Shown: positions 54,361-64,000 of the stretch, piece after piece | Layout of the letters: every line of letters begins with the position of its first letter | Numbering within the stretch: the first letter of the stretch is position 1 | Assembly: GCF_042477335.2 (NCBI RefSeq) | Contig: NC_091245.1 | Location: forward strand, 34,358,501-34,422,500 | DNA from: Ovis canadensis | Lineage: Eukaryota > Chordata > Mammalia > Artiodactyla > Bovidae | Direction: 5' to 3' | DNA length: 64,000 nucleotides | Translations under genes and position numbers: made by a program | The notes under the pieces: generated by a model | What the model was told of the DNA's origin: nothing | The model's database searches: none | Seen by the model: the letters and a program-made list of their open reading frames with translations, nothing else

Positions 54361-54929
54361 AGTGCTAGTTCAAAACAAACAAATTCAGCACATGCAGTCT
54401 CTCCATGGTCCCCGGAGAAGGCAGAGGAGCTCGTATGGCCCACGAGGGGCCCAGGGAGGCTGCAAGCTGGACCGGCCTCCCGGCACCTTCCTCCTTTGAG
54501 CCGGTCTTGGCACCCAGCCCAGGACTGAGAAGTCCCCATTCCTCTCTCCTGTCAACTCAGCAGAACAGACTGTTTCAAGAGAAGGTGGTTCCCCCTGAGA
54601 AAATGTTCTTGCACGCCCTGGAGGCTCTTGCCCTGCACGTCGGCAGGGATCAGCTGAGACAGGGCTGGCGCCCCGCCCTGCACAGCCATCATTCTTGTCA
54701 AAGTCTGTATCCTGCCAGCTCATAAAAGGTAGTGTACGTTCTGAACAACTGCTGTGTTAGAGTGCAGTCCCCTCTGGCCTGTGATGACATTTCACCAGCT
54801 TCAGCTCTCTGGGCCTCAGTTTCACATACTTGAAGATGGGCTGGTAACGTCTGGTCAACTGTTGGGAAGGGAGGTTGGGAGAGATCTCTGGAGATACGGC
54901 CTCCCATACCTCACTGTCCATGTGTTCCT
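54361..54929. other. No gene supported
   Basis: GC-richer single-copy DNA with competing frames of about 106-112 residues on both strands. No domain is visible. Confidence 0.38.
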
Positions 54930-55400
54930 CAAATGTCTGCATTTGACCTCTGTCCCCTCCACCCTCACCATCACTGCACTGGCCAAGATTACTATTGAAG
55001 TCCACATGGCTCTTGACCTCTCAGTAGCAGTGGGGATACTCCATCCTTGCTGGCTCCTGGCTACTGTATTCTCTTGATTTGCCTCCTCCCTCTCTGGCCA
55101 CTGTTTCTGATTCTTCTTTGAGGGGTTCTTCCCCAGCTCCAGTCTATAAATGCTGCAATTTCTCCAAGATTCTGTCCTCAGCCTCTTGGTTCTATGCTAC
55201 ACACACACCCTCAGAGTGTCGTGACCCCTAAAGGCAGGTACAATCCCTGCCTTTAGGAGACGAGGCACAGTTTCTGTCCTGGGGTCTGTCCTGCCCACAG
55301 ACTGTCTCTCTAGCTTCCTTCCAGGTCTCTCCTCCCACCTAACAGTCAACTCAAACTCGACCTGTCCCACACGCCCTTGTAGATTTCTCATCCTTGACCA
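54930..55400 (+). mobile_element. L2 LINE fragment
   Basis: 'ctcctccctctctggccactg', 'gattctgtcctcagcctc', then 'cagtcaactcaaactcgacc' follow the L2 ORF2 C-terminal region, with a small unrelated insertion around 55205-55265. Confidence 0.6.
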
Positions 55401-55439
55401 CCAGGCCATCCAACCTATGATCGGAGTTTCAGGGAATTG

Positions 55440-55620
55440 CACCACCATCCATTCATTCAATGTACAAGGAGCAGCTTTGGAGTGCTAGGCATGGCTGTAG
55501 GTGCAAACAGGACAGCTGGGAACAGATCCAAATTCCTGCCCTAATGGTATTTATGTTGCATCTACCACGATGTCCAAGGATCTGGGACTCACTGCAACTG
55601 CCTTCACCATCCACATGTAA
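55440..55620. mobile_element. Old L2- or MIR-related fragment
   Basis: 'cattcattcaatgtacaagg', 'gtgctaggcatggctgtagg' and 'aattcctgccctaatgg' are phrases of a common mammalian repeat; the family is not assigned. Confidence 0.4.
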
Positions 55621-55632
55621 CTGGACACTTTG

Positions 55633-55985
55633 TTGTTGTTCAGTCGCTAAGTTGTGTCCCACTCTTTTTGACTCCATGGTCTTTAGCATGCCAGTCTCCC
55701 CTGTCCTTCACTATCTCCCAGAGTTTGCTCAAGCTCGTGTTCGTTGAGTCAGTGATGCTATCTAACCATCTCATCCTCGGTCATCCCACTCCTCCTGCCC
55801 TCAGTCTTTCCCAGCATCAGGATCTTTTCCTCTTTGCATCAGGTGGCCAAATTATTGGAACTTCAGCTTCAGCATCAGTCCTTCTAATGAATATTCTGTT
55901 GATTTCCTTTAGGATTAACTGGTTTGATCTCCTTGCAGTCCAAAGGACCCTCAAGAGTCTTTTCCAGCACCATAGTTCGAAAGTA
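55633..55985 (-). mobile_element. BovB 3'-end insertion
   Basis: Antisense, older subfamily, from 'gttgttcagtcgctaagttg' to 'gcaccatagttcgaaag', with deletions near 55830 and 55900. The string 'ctggaca' on both sides may be its target-site duplication. Confidence 0.85.
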
Positions 55986-56018
55986 TCTGGACAAGCAATT
56001 TGAAAGCAACTGGACGTT

Positions 56019-56452
56019 CAGTTCAGTTCAGTCGCTCAGTTGTGTCCGACTATTTGCGACCCCATGAATTGCAGCACGCCAGGCCTCCCTGTCCATCACC
56101 ATCTCCCGGAGTTCACTCAGACTCACATCCGTCGAGTCAGCGATGCCAACCAGCCATCTCATCCTCTATCGTCCCCTTCTCCTCTTGCCCCCAGTCCCTC
56201 CCAGCATCAGAGTCTTTTCCAATGAGTCAACTCTTCGCATGAGGTGGCCAAAGTACTGGAGTTTCAGCTTTAGCATCATTCCTTCTAAAGAAATCCCAGG
56301 GCTGATCTCCTTCAGAATAGACTAGTTGGATCTCCTTGCAGTCCAAGGGACTCTCAAGAGTCTTCTCCAACACCACAGTTCAAAAGCATCAATTCTTCGG
56401 TGCTCAGCCTTCTTCACAGTTGAACTCTCACATCCATACATGGCCACAGGAA
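56019..56452 (-). mobile_element. BovB 3'-end insertion, younger subfamily
   Basis: Antisense copy from 'gttcagttcagttcagtcgc' to 'ggaaaaaaccatagcc'. It lies about 33 bp from the previous BovB. The flanks 'actggacgtt' and 'actagacgtt' form a possible imperfect target-site duplication. Confidence 0.88.
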
Positions 56453-56479
56453 AAAACCATAGCCTTGACTAGACGTTAA

Positions 56480-57745
56480 GACTAGCCAATTCTGCTTCTG
56501 TAATATTGCTTGAGTTGGTCCCCATCTTTACAGCCATTTTTACTGTCATGGCTTAGTTCAGGCAACCGCTTCAGACATGGCCCACCACCCTCCAGCCTTG
56601 CCCTTTTAATCCACTTGACATTGTAGCCAGTGTGTTTTCACACAAATCTGGTTATTTTCCTCTTTTGCTCAAAGCCTGCCATGGCTTCTTTCCACTACAT
56701 TAAAGATGAAGTTCACTTAGCTGGCTAAGTATGTATCAGTCAGTCAAGGGTCTACCAGAGAAAGTAAATCAGGAGGAGATTAGGAGTCATCTGTCTACTT
56801 ATCTATGTGTCATCTAGAGATTTATTTCAAGGAATTAGCTTCTTTAGTTGTGGAGTCCGGCTGATCAAGTACCAGAGGTGCAGGTCAGGCTGAAGCCTGG
56901 AAAATCTAAGACAGGAGCTGACAAGGCAGTGCATAGGCAGAATTTCTTCCTTCTCAGGGAAACTTCAGTTTTGATCTTAGACGAGGCCCACCCAGATTAT
57001 TAAGGATAATCTTTATTTAAAGTCAACTGATTGTAGATATTACCCATATCTACAAAGTACTTTCACAGCAACGCCCAGATTAGCATTTGATTGAACAACT
57101 GGGAACCACAGCCTAGCCAAGTCAACACATAAAACAAAGAAGCATTACTACACGATACCCTTGGACCTAGTCCATTCTCGTCATCCTCACTTCTTTTCTT
57201 CCCTCTGTCCCCACCTCGCACTCTAGGTTCAGTCACTATGCCCTGTGCCAGCTGGCCTCCTGCCACCTGTCCCTGCACAGGCCAGGAATTTTACCCACCT
57301 CTTTCCTAGATGACTCCTATTTGTCTTTAAAACCACTCAGGTGCCACCTTCTCAGGAAGTTTTCCCTGCCCACATCCCTGTCCAAGTCCTCTGAGCTAAG
57401 TGCACTGCCTCTAAGTTTGTAAATCCCCAACTATTACTATGCAGTGGAAATTGCCTATGGGTGGCAGGGTCTGCCCGACCAGCATGGGGACAGTTCTGGG
57501 ACCAGAACTGAGTGACTGTTACTTTCTATTGCATCACTCTGAAGTCCCCACATTGCACAAATCCCCATCAGGAATTACCTTGTTTATTAACTTGTGTTTA
57601 AGTACCCCTCCACACCCAAAATTAGAACATAAGCTACATGGAAGTAGGAAATCATGCCAGTCTTATTTCATGTAGTCATCTCTAGGACCTACCTGTGCCT
57701 GAAATATAGCAGTTACTCAATTAGTATTTTCTGAGTGATTGCATT
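56480..57745 (+). mobile_element. L2 3' half, interrupted
   Basis: The left part (56480-56739) has 'tcaaagcctgccatggcttc'. The right part (57230-57745) has 'ctcaggtgccaccttctcagg' and the L2 terminus 'gcagttactcaattagtat'. A MER-type insertion separates them. Confidence 0.65.
56740..57150 (+). mobile_element. Unassigned MER-type repeat inside L2
   Basis: 'caagggtctaccagagaaag', 'tttatttcaaggaattagc', 'gaggcccacccagattatt', then 'gcctagccaagtcaacacat' recall a widespread mammalian repeat; the family name is withheld as uncertain. Confidence 0.5.
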
Positions 57746-57979
57746 AATATTTGTTTGAATGCACTGAACAATAAATACTTAACTTCTAGGCACTATTTGG
57801 GGGGCTGGAAACTTGATAATCCATAAGAAGGGCAAAGGTCTGCTCTCATGAAGCTTATATTGCAAGGAGGGGAGAGAGACAGCAACCAGGTATAAATAAT
57901 CAGCCTAGGGAAATGAAAATGTAATGTAACTGAATGAATAAATGAAAGGATGAATGAGTGAATAAATGAGTGAAGGGCT

Positions 57980-58100
57980 ATAAAATATTTATGTATATAA
58001 ATATTTATATTATATTATACATTATATATAAATATATATTTATAAATATTTATATTATATTATTATATATATAATTATATATATATTATAAATATATGTG
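57980..58100. repeat. AT-rich low-complexity tract with internal duplication
   Basis: Almost pure A/T for 120 bp. A 22-bp segment at 57996-58017 recurs exactly at 58041-58062 (offset 45). Many self-complementary (ta)n stretches could extrude hairpins. Confidence 0.85.
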
Positions 58101-58429
58101 GCTTCCTCCAGGGGAAGCACCAAATTGAGAGAGAGATGGGCCCTGGATTTGGAGTAGAAATTAGATCAGTCTGTTCTTTGTTGGTGGTACATATCTGAGT
58201 AAATAGCCCAGCCCCTTATACTTAGGTTCCTGATTTGTGATAATGGAGTTGCAGCAATTGCTTTGTTTCTCTCACAGGGCTATCACATCAGATGAGATAG
58301 CACATGTAAGTGAATTTAGTAGCTAGGAAAGGGCTGTACAAAAGTTAGTGGTCATTGTTGTTGATATTGTAATTGTTGCAAACCAAGCACTTGAGTTCAA
58401 CAAGTTAATTGCATTGTTTAGTTGGAGAG
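58101..58429. other. No gene recognised
   Basis: Single-copy DNA with a possible MIR trace at 58200-58330. Confidence 0.35.
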
Positions 58430-58679
58430 AGGCAGAAAGGAATTTTGGCAGGAGACAGATGTGGGTTTCAGTTCCATCTCAGCCACCAAACGGTGAGTCA
58501 TGTGACATCGAACATGCATTAGTTCACCTCTATGGGTCTCGCTTTCTGATCTTTGAAAATGGGGAGAACATTTAGATCCACCTCAGAAGCCTGTTGCCAG
58601 GTTTAAAGGAGACAATACATCCCAAGTGTTTGGCATTAGGCTGAGCCCATGTGAATGGCTCTGCTAATGTTAGCTATTA
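58430..58679 (+). mobile_element. MIR-like SINE
   Basis: 'cagatgtgggtttcagttcc', 'ttcacctctatgggtctcgc', then 'ccatgtgaatggctctgc' give MIR order. Confidence 0.5.
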
Positions 58680-59130
58680 ATAGTCATTCTGTCAATCAGT
58701 GGTCGCTGTTCATAAATGGAGCCATTCATGGTCCAATTTCTCAAGTCTCACATTTCTGCCAGGAAACTTTCAGGATTCTTTATGCACCAACACCTGTGAT
58801 TATGCAAAACTCCATTTAAAACCACAATCAGCATTCATATCCAGAAAATAAACATGTAGAGAATTTGACGTTCAATACCATCCCCTCCCAGGTTTTCCAA
58901 AAAAATATTTTCTGGAACAGAGAGAGAGATGCACTCTCCATTTCTATAGAAAACAAGTGTTCCTGGTTTTATGATCCTATAACCCTAAACTGTTATGTTT
59001 TTTCATGTAAGGCCTTTTAGAAGTCCCATAAAGGAATCCTTGTCAAGAGAAAACACAGCTGGTGCCCAATTAGAGAGGTGATCGAGACCAATGACCGGCG
59101 GGGCTCTTAATTAAGCTGGACCCCAAGCTG
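58680..59130. promoter_or_regulatory. Low-repeat block with developmental factor motifs
   Basis: No repeat was recognised. Sites seen are the PBX/PREP-type decamer TGATTGACAG on the minus strand (58689-58698), an E-box CACCTG (58791-58796), 'gattatgcaaaac' (58798-58810, POU- or C/EBP-like) and the homeodomain palindrome TTAATTAA (59107-59114). The combination suggests a conserved non-coding enhancer. Conservation is not known from this window. Confidence 0.3.
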
Positions 59131-59774
59131 CAGGAGGGCTGGCGGCTGGGAAACTGAGGTGGCCCCACATGCTCCTGTGAAGGCAGTGAATGGGAAAGGC
59201 AGGAGGTTTTCTTAAGGAGGCAAAGAGTTGGTCTTTTTGGTGATCCCTGAATTTAAGATTTATGACTGGCTCTGCAGAGACTGACACCTGCTTTTGGCTC
59301 ACTGCTTTCCAGGAGAAGCCCCAAATTATTCAACCTCTATTTAGGTATCCGCTCCAGTCTTATTTGTCATCACTGACCCCTGGGAAATTTCCAGAAGAGG
59401 AAGGAAGATAACCAGCTTCAGGAAGGCCTCCAGGTCTGCACCTCTCTCCTGTTTGGCCATCTTCAGACAACTGCTTTCTTTCTTACCCACCCATACCTAA
59501 CCCACACCCCAGTGTCTCCCATTCTGGCCTGTGACTGCTGCCTTCTCTGCCCCGTCTCCCATTCTGCCCTCTAGAGCTCCTGTGTTGAGCCAAATGCACT
59601 CTGCTAAAAACCTGGCTGCTGTGTGCCTCATCTCTGGGCTTTCAGTGGAACCTGATGCCCTCACTCTCGTGAGGATGGTTTGTTTTTCCATATCCCACAT
59701 ATCTCAGGGCCAAAAGACAGGAATACGTTTCTTATCTCTCAGGGCTACTTAAGTCATAATCCTCTGTCCTCTGT

Positions 59775-59775
<1 letters not shown>
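59131..59775. other. No gene or repeat recognised
   Basis: Single-copy DNA; open frames up to about 73 residues without domains. Confidence 0.38.

Positions 59776-59811
<36 letters not shown>
59776..59811 (+). repeat. (CA)n microsatellite
   Basis: About 18 uninterrupted CA units. Confidence 0.97.
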
Positions 59812-59813
<2 letters not shown>

Positions 59814-59911
59814 GCTCTGAGGCATTTGGTAGCCATATTTGGAAAGAGATGTTATACTTGCTGTGCCTAGAAGGGTTGCTCTGTCTATCTATGAGGCAGA
59901 AGGAAGTGTGG

Positions 59912-60055
59912 TCTTGGGACCTGTAGCATAGGAACTTGTTAGAAATGAAAACTCTCAGGCCCCACTCTGGACCCCGGTGGAGGGGCCCAACACTCAGCTT
60001 AACAAGCCCAGGTGATGTTGATGCTCACCCATATTGGAGACCCACTCATGCAGCA
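59912..60055 (-). mobile_element. MER5A-like MITE
   Basis: 'ggaacttgttagaaatgaaaac', 'tctcaggccccactctgg', then 'aacaagcccaggtgatg' is antisense MER5A wording. Confidence 0.6.
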
Positions 60056-60300
60056 TTTAAGTGCATGGGCTCTAAAGCCAGTTTGCCTGAGTTCAAACAC
60101 TTCTGACACATCAGTGGCCACTTGGCCAGTCAACCTTGGCCAAGTTACATAGCTCTTCCCTGCTGGGAATAAAAATAATACCTCCCTGTAAGGTGTCATG
60201 AGAGAACTGAAGCAGCTACACACAAAAAGTGGTTAGAACAGTGCCCGACATATAATAAGCTCTCATGGACTGTTAACTTTTATTATTGTTACCATTCAAT
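60056..60300 (+). mobile_element. MIR SINE
   Basis: 'gggctctaaagccagtttgcc', 'ccttggccaagttacatagc', 'agaacagtgcccgacatat', then 'tattattgttac'. This is a nearly whole MIR. Confidence 0.72.
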
Positions 60301-62426
60301 GGAAATTTTAATAGACCCCCAGTGATTGGATGCTTGCTCCTCAAATCCTCCTGGTTGTCATGACCTACGAATTTTCAGTGCCTCTTTCACATCTGGTGCT
60401 TCTCCAACTTTCCGCTGGAGAGCGGAGTGGACTTCTGCACACACTTTTCTTTGAGGTCTTGTATATTTTCTATATTTTATCATTTTCAAATCTCCTCTCC
60501 TGGTAAAATGTACAACCCAGGGAGCTGCCACACACTGAACCAGTGACTTGTTATCGCCTTCCCTGGTCCCCAGTTCTCCCGAGGGAATGGAAACATGGCT
60601 CCATCCATCAGAACCTTGACCTCTGTTCCGGGCACCTCCACCTTTATCCTACTCCAGCCACCCACACGCAAAGCCACACCTGGCTCTTATCTTGGCTGGC
60701 TATTGCTCCAGCCATGAAATCTCAAACAGCAGGTTCCACTCTCTGACCCGTCCCTCTTCTCTTTCCAGAGCTCTCTCACCACACTGGTCTTTTGACCTCA
60801 TCCTGAATTCCAGGCTCTGGACACCTCCCTCCTTACCAGGCTTTTAGATCTCAGTCTCGCCATGTCTCTTCCTCTGGCACATTGATAGATGGACATATAG
60901 TGTGAGCAAGAAATGAATTTGTGTGTGTGTGTGTGTGTCTGTAAGTCATTTAGAGTGGTTTTTGAATGTTGTTGTGGTTTTAGTTTCTGTAGCATGGCCT
61001 GGGTTATCCTTGCTTAGGCACCTGCCTCCTGAGCGAATGTGATGATGAAAGAAGGTCATGTAAGCAGGGCACCAGGCTCAGTGCTTGGCCTCTAATAGAA
61101 TTGCTCCAGGAATATTAGCTATTCCTCTTATGCCCCCACCCCTCCCCAAATCATAGAATGCATGGCCCTCCCTTGTAACGTGTCTTCAAATCCCCGATCA
61201 ATTCAGTCTTGCTTTTGTTCCAGAGTAATTCCAAACTTCATCCTTTACCTTCCCAGCAAACCCACAGCCTTCAAATGGTGTTGCTTGTTCAATGACTTTC
61301 CTCCAAATGTGCAAGATTCAATTTTGTTGAAACTGAAGATACAGTTGGATTCTATGTCCTGACTACAGGAATTAGAGACCAGAGGTAGGAGTGACTTCTA
61401 AGACTTGGGGAAGGTTGAATGTTTACTCACTCTTTCATTCATCCATCCATTGTGAATACCTAGTAGGAAGGGGCTTGGAGAGGTGATTTGGGGAAGAGGG
61501 AAGATTGAGACCTGATTGGACCTACTTTTCTTCCCCAAATTGGCACTCTTCTTGCCATCTCTTTCCTGTCTCTCCTACCCAGGTACATCCAGTGGCCAAA
61601 GCTGGGATGCAAGAGATTGGACTCAAGCTCGTGAATCAGGTCATCCTGCCACCATCCTGAGCATATGGAGGAAAGAACGAGAAGGCCGAGGAATCTGCGA
61701 GGAAAGTTGGAGGAAGAAGGTGTTGTGGGGACAACCCTCCTGGGAGCTCCATCCACCCACCATGATGGCTACCCAAGCAGCAGACCCACAGAGTCTGCGT
61801 GCTTCCTCTACCTCCAGGCAGGTTTTCCTGGAACCCCAGACAGACAGACAGTGACGTTTCTCCTCTCCAGACAGAATCCTCAGCAGCTGCCACTTACTCA
61901 GCCTCCCCACCCTCCCTGTGGGTGGAGTAGGCAGGCAGTCCAGTCCCCAGGGGTGACGCTGTAGGTGGCACCAGGAGTAAAGTCACAGACATTTGCAGAC
62001 ACAGAGACCTTTGACTTGTGTCCCCCAAACACAGGGATGTTTGCAACTCTCTTTCCTTCATCTGTCCCTCAGCCTCACCATCGGATCCAAAGCCAAACAG
62101 TCATCAGCACCATTCTTAGGAAATTGGAATGAAAAGTTCTCGGAGGCAAAGCAGGTGCCATCTGAAATGGCTGTATGGGCTGGCCAGCACTCCCCTTGAG
62201 GAGAAGAGGACTGCCCACTCAGAGGAGTCCTGGGGACAACTCCCAAAGAGCTGGAAAAGCCGAGCAACTCATATCAGGGATGATGTACCTGTTAAGGGCA
62301 ACAAGCACAGAACCTTGGTTCCACTGTACTTCAAGTCAAAGAAATATTTTAGTATATGACATTAATATGTTTGCCTTTATACCAATGCAGCTGTAAAGTA
62401 TAATTATACATATATAACATATAATT
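60301..62426. other. Mostly single-copy DNA, no gene supported
   Basis: (GT)n lies at 60921-60938. 60560-60840 and 61150-61340 have faint L2-like pyrimidine-rich wording. The open frames at 61460-61964 (85-112 residues, both strands) show no domain. Confidence 0.4.
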
Positions 62427-62628
62427 TTGGAAAAGACCTTGATGCTGGGAAAGATTGAGGGCAGGAGGAGAAGGGGTCGACAGGGAACGAGATGGTTGGA
62501 TGACATCACTGACTCGATGGACATGGGTTTGGGTGGACTCCGGGAGCTGGTGATGGACAGGGAGGCCTGGCGTGCTGCAGTTCATGGGGTCACAAAGAGT
62601 CGGACACGACTGAGCAACTGAACTGAAG
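62427..62628 (+). mobile_element. BovB 3'-end fragment
   Basis: The sense terminal 200 bp, from 'ggaaaagaccttgatgctgg' to 'gagcaactgaactgaa', older subfamily with an open C-terminal frame. The flanks 'gtataattatacata' (62398) and 'gtgtaattacacata' (62629) are alike at 13 of 15 bases. Confidence 0.87.
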
Positions 62629-62728
62629 GTGTAATTACACATACAGATATACATACATGTATATGAATGTATACATGTGAATGAGTATGTATGTGTATAC
62701 ACTTATGTGCATGTATGTATACATATTG

Positions 62729-62935
62729 GGCTTCCCTGGTGGCTCAGAGGTTAAAGCATCTGCCTCCAATGCGGGAGACCTGGGTTTAATCCCTGGGTCG
62801 GGAAGATCCCCTGGAGAAGGAAATGGTAACCCACTCCAGTATTTTTGCCTAGAGAATCCCATGGACAGAGGAGCCTGGTGGGCTACATTCCATAGGGTCG
62901 CAAAGAGCCAGACACGATGGAAGTGACTTACCACT
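62729..62935 (+). mobile_element. Bov-tA SINE, well preserved
   Basis: The head includes 'gcgggagacctgggtttaatcc'; the body is full-length and ends 'cagacacgatggaagtgactt'. It follows a (atgt)n-like tract at 62640-62725. Confidence 0.9.
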
Positions 62936-63639
62936 TGTAAACATATATTTATGAGGAAAAGAGTCCATGAATCTAAAAGTGTCTAGAGCCCACAGAAGTC
63001 CTCTTGCAGCCTTGCTCGCGTCACCTCTCAGGGTCTCAGTTTCCCCATCTGTAAACTGTGGCACATAACTCCATCCTCACCGTTCACCCCCTCAGTGCCA
63101 TAGTGCCTTCTGTGAACTATCACGACATTGCCATTCACTGATTCAGTTTGGAAGGCTCCCCATGTATACCTCATCCAGCGTCCAAACCTCTTAATGTTTC
63201 ACTTGAAGCCTTTCACTGTTTTCTACTTGGAGCACGTGCTTCCCGGGGAGGCACAGTTCTCCTACTACAAAGAGCGTGTCTGGGACTGCCTTCAGAATGA
63301 GCTGAGCCTCAAGTTTCAGCATGCCTTTGCACACACAGAGTCCTTTTGCTTCAAAGGTGCCCCTTCTTCTCTGCCTGATATCCTATTCACAGAACTAATA
63401 CATAATTTGTGGGGTCCAGTGGACAGTGAAAACCTGGGGTCTTTTGTTTAAAAATTCAGAACTTTAAGATGGCAGAGTAGAGCATTACACCAAGGGCAGG
63501 GTCTTGCAGGTGTGGGGCCTGGTGTGACAGCACAGATCATTCTCCTATGAAGCTGGCTCAGCCTCCTCCTCTTCTGACAGCAGCTCAGATCTCATCTGCT
63601 CTTTGAAGCCATACTTGGTCACTAAGACGGATAATAGGA
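62936..63639. other. No gene supported
   Basis: A 107-residue plus-strand frame at 63128-63451 resembles no family I recognise. 62980-63070 has a MIR-like trace. 63140-63350 may be a very old L2- or MER-type fragment. Confidence 0.38.
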
Positions 63640-63850
63640 AGTCACAAAATGAAACCCTTCTTATGTCCTAGGTACCGTGCCAAGCACTTTGTAGCCAGGG
63701 GCTCATTTAATCCTCACAAATATCCCATGAGGTAGGTAGGATTATGGTTCCCATTTTGCAGCTGGGAAAACAGAGGCTCAGCAAGCAGGTGTCAGAGCAG
63801 GCATTTAAACCAATGGCTGCCTGACGCCAGAGCTCACGCTTTCACCAGCA
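63640..63850 (-). mobile_element. MIR SINE
   Basis: 'ctaggtaccgtgccaagcac', 'tttaatcctcacaaatatcc', 'gctgggaaaacagaggctc'. A clear antisense MIR. Confidence 0.75.
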
Positions 63851-64000
63851 AGGCTGTACCAACTCTTTTTTAAAATCTTGCCTCTGCTGTCTAATTTCTA
63901 AACTCCCTCAGTTCCTGGGCATCCATCCTCTGGCCCTTCAAACACACTAAGGAGTCAGGGTGCTTTTTTCCAGCCAGAGTAGCTTCTGGTTTCCCAGAAG
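63851..64000. other. No gene or repeat recognised
   Basis: Anonymous pyrimidine-rich end of the window. Confidence 0.35.

Noticed and set aside
63128-63451. 107-residue plus-strand open frame
   Set aside because: No recognisable family, and repeat-like wording around it; not enough to call a gene.

Overview
The window reads as ruminant (pecoran, probably bovid) nuclear DNA. The evidence is its repeat set: at least fourteen pieces of the RTE-clade LINE BovB, more than twenty tRNA-Glu-headed Bov-tA SINEs, a Bov-A2 dimer, CHR-type artiodactyl SINEs and an L1-BT-like 3' end. Cattle, sheep, goat and similar species cannot be told apart by eye, and family names are given from memory of consensus sequences.

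No host protein-coding gene, rRNA or true tRNA gene could be supported. The only long open frame with recognisable protein homology is the reverse transcriptase of a 5'-truncated BovB copy at about 9700-11878, which carries three in-frame stops. The other open frames are BovB or SINE fragments, antisense shadows, or unrecognised sequence. The window is best read as intergenic or intronic.

Layout: 1-2283 is an old L2 LINE cut by SINEs. 2830-5040 is an antisense L1 holding a Tigger-like DNA transposon, which itself holds two Bov-tA copies. 5041-6800 is mostly unique. 6810-8600 has an L1 3' end split by a Bov-A2 dimer, then BovB, Bov-tA and CHR copies. 9700-11878 is the large BovB. 12-31 kb is mixed unique sequence, MIR, L2, scattered SINEs, an LTR fragment near 18.3-18.66 kb and a promoter-like block at 26.99-27.27 kb. 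31.96-32.47 kb is a CpG-island-like block. 33.9-43 kb has several BovB insertions, one with a 5' inversion. 43.1-50.6 kb is almost wholly repeat: a BovB insertion, then two old L1 hosts with about ten younger elements nested in them. 50.6-64 kb is L2, MIR, MER-type and BovB fragments, with a low-repeat, motif-bearing block at 58.68-59.13 kb.

The most informative observations concern retrotransposition and regulation. Several insertions have legible target-site duplications of 8-20 bp. One BovB copy shows a twin-priming inversion. Twelve BovB copies differ at one CpG-containing codon in the way methylation decay predicts. Three blocks are candidate regulatory DNA. No undescribed multi-gene system was found.
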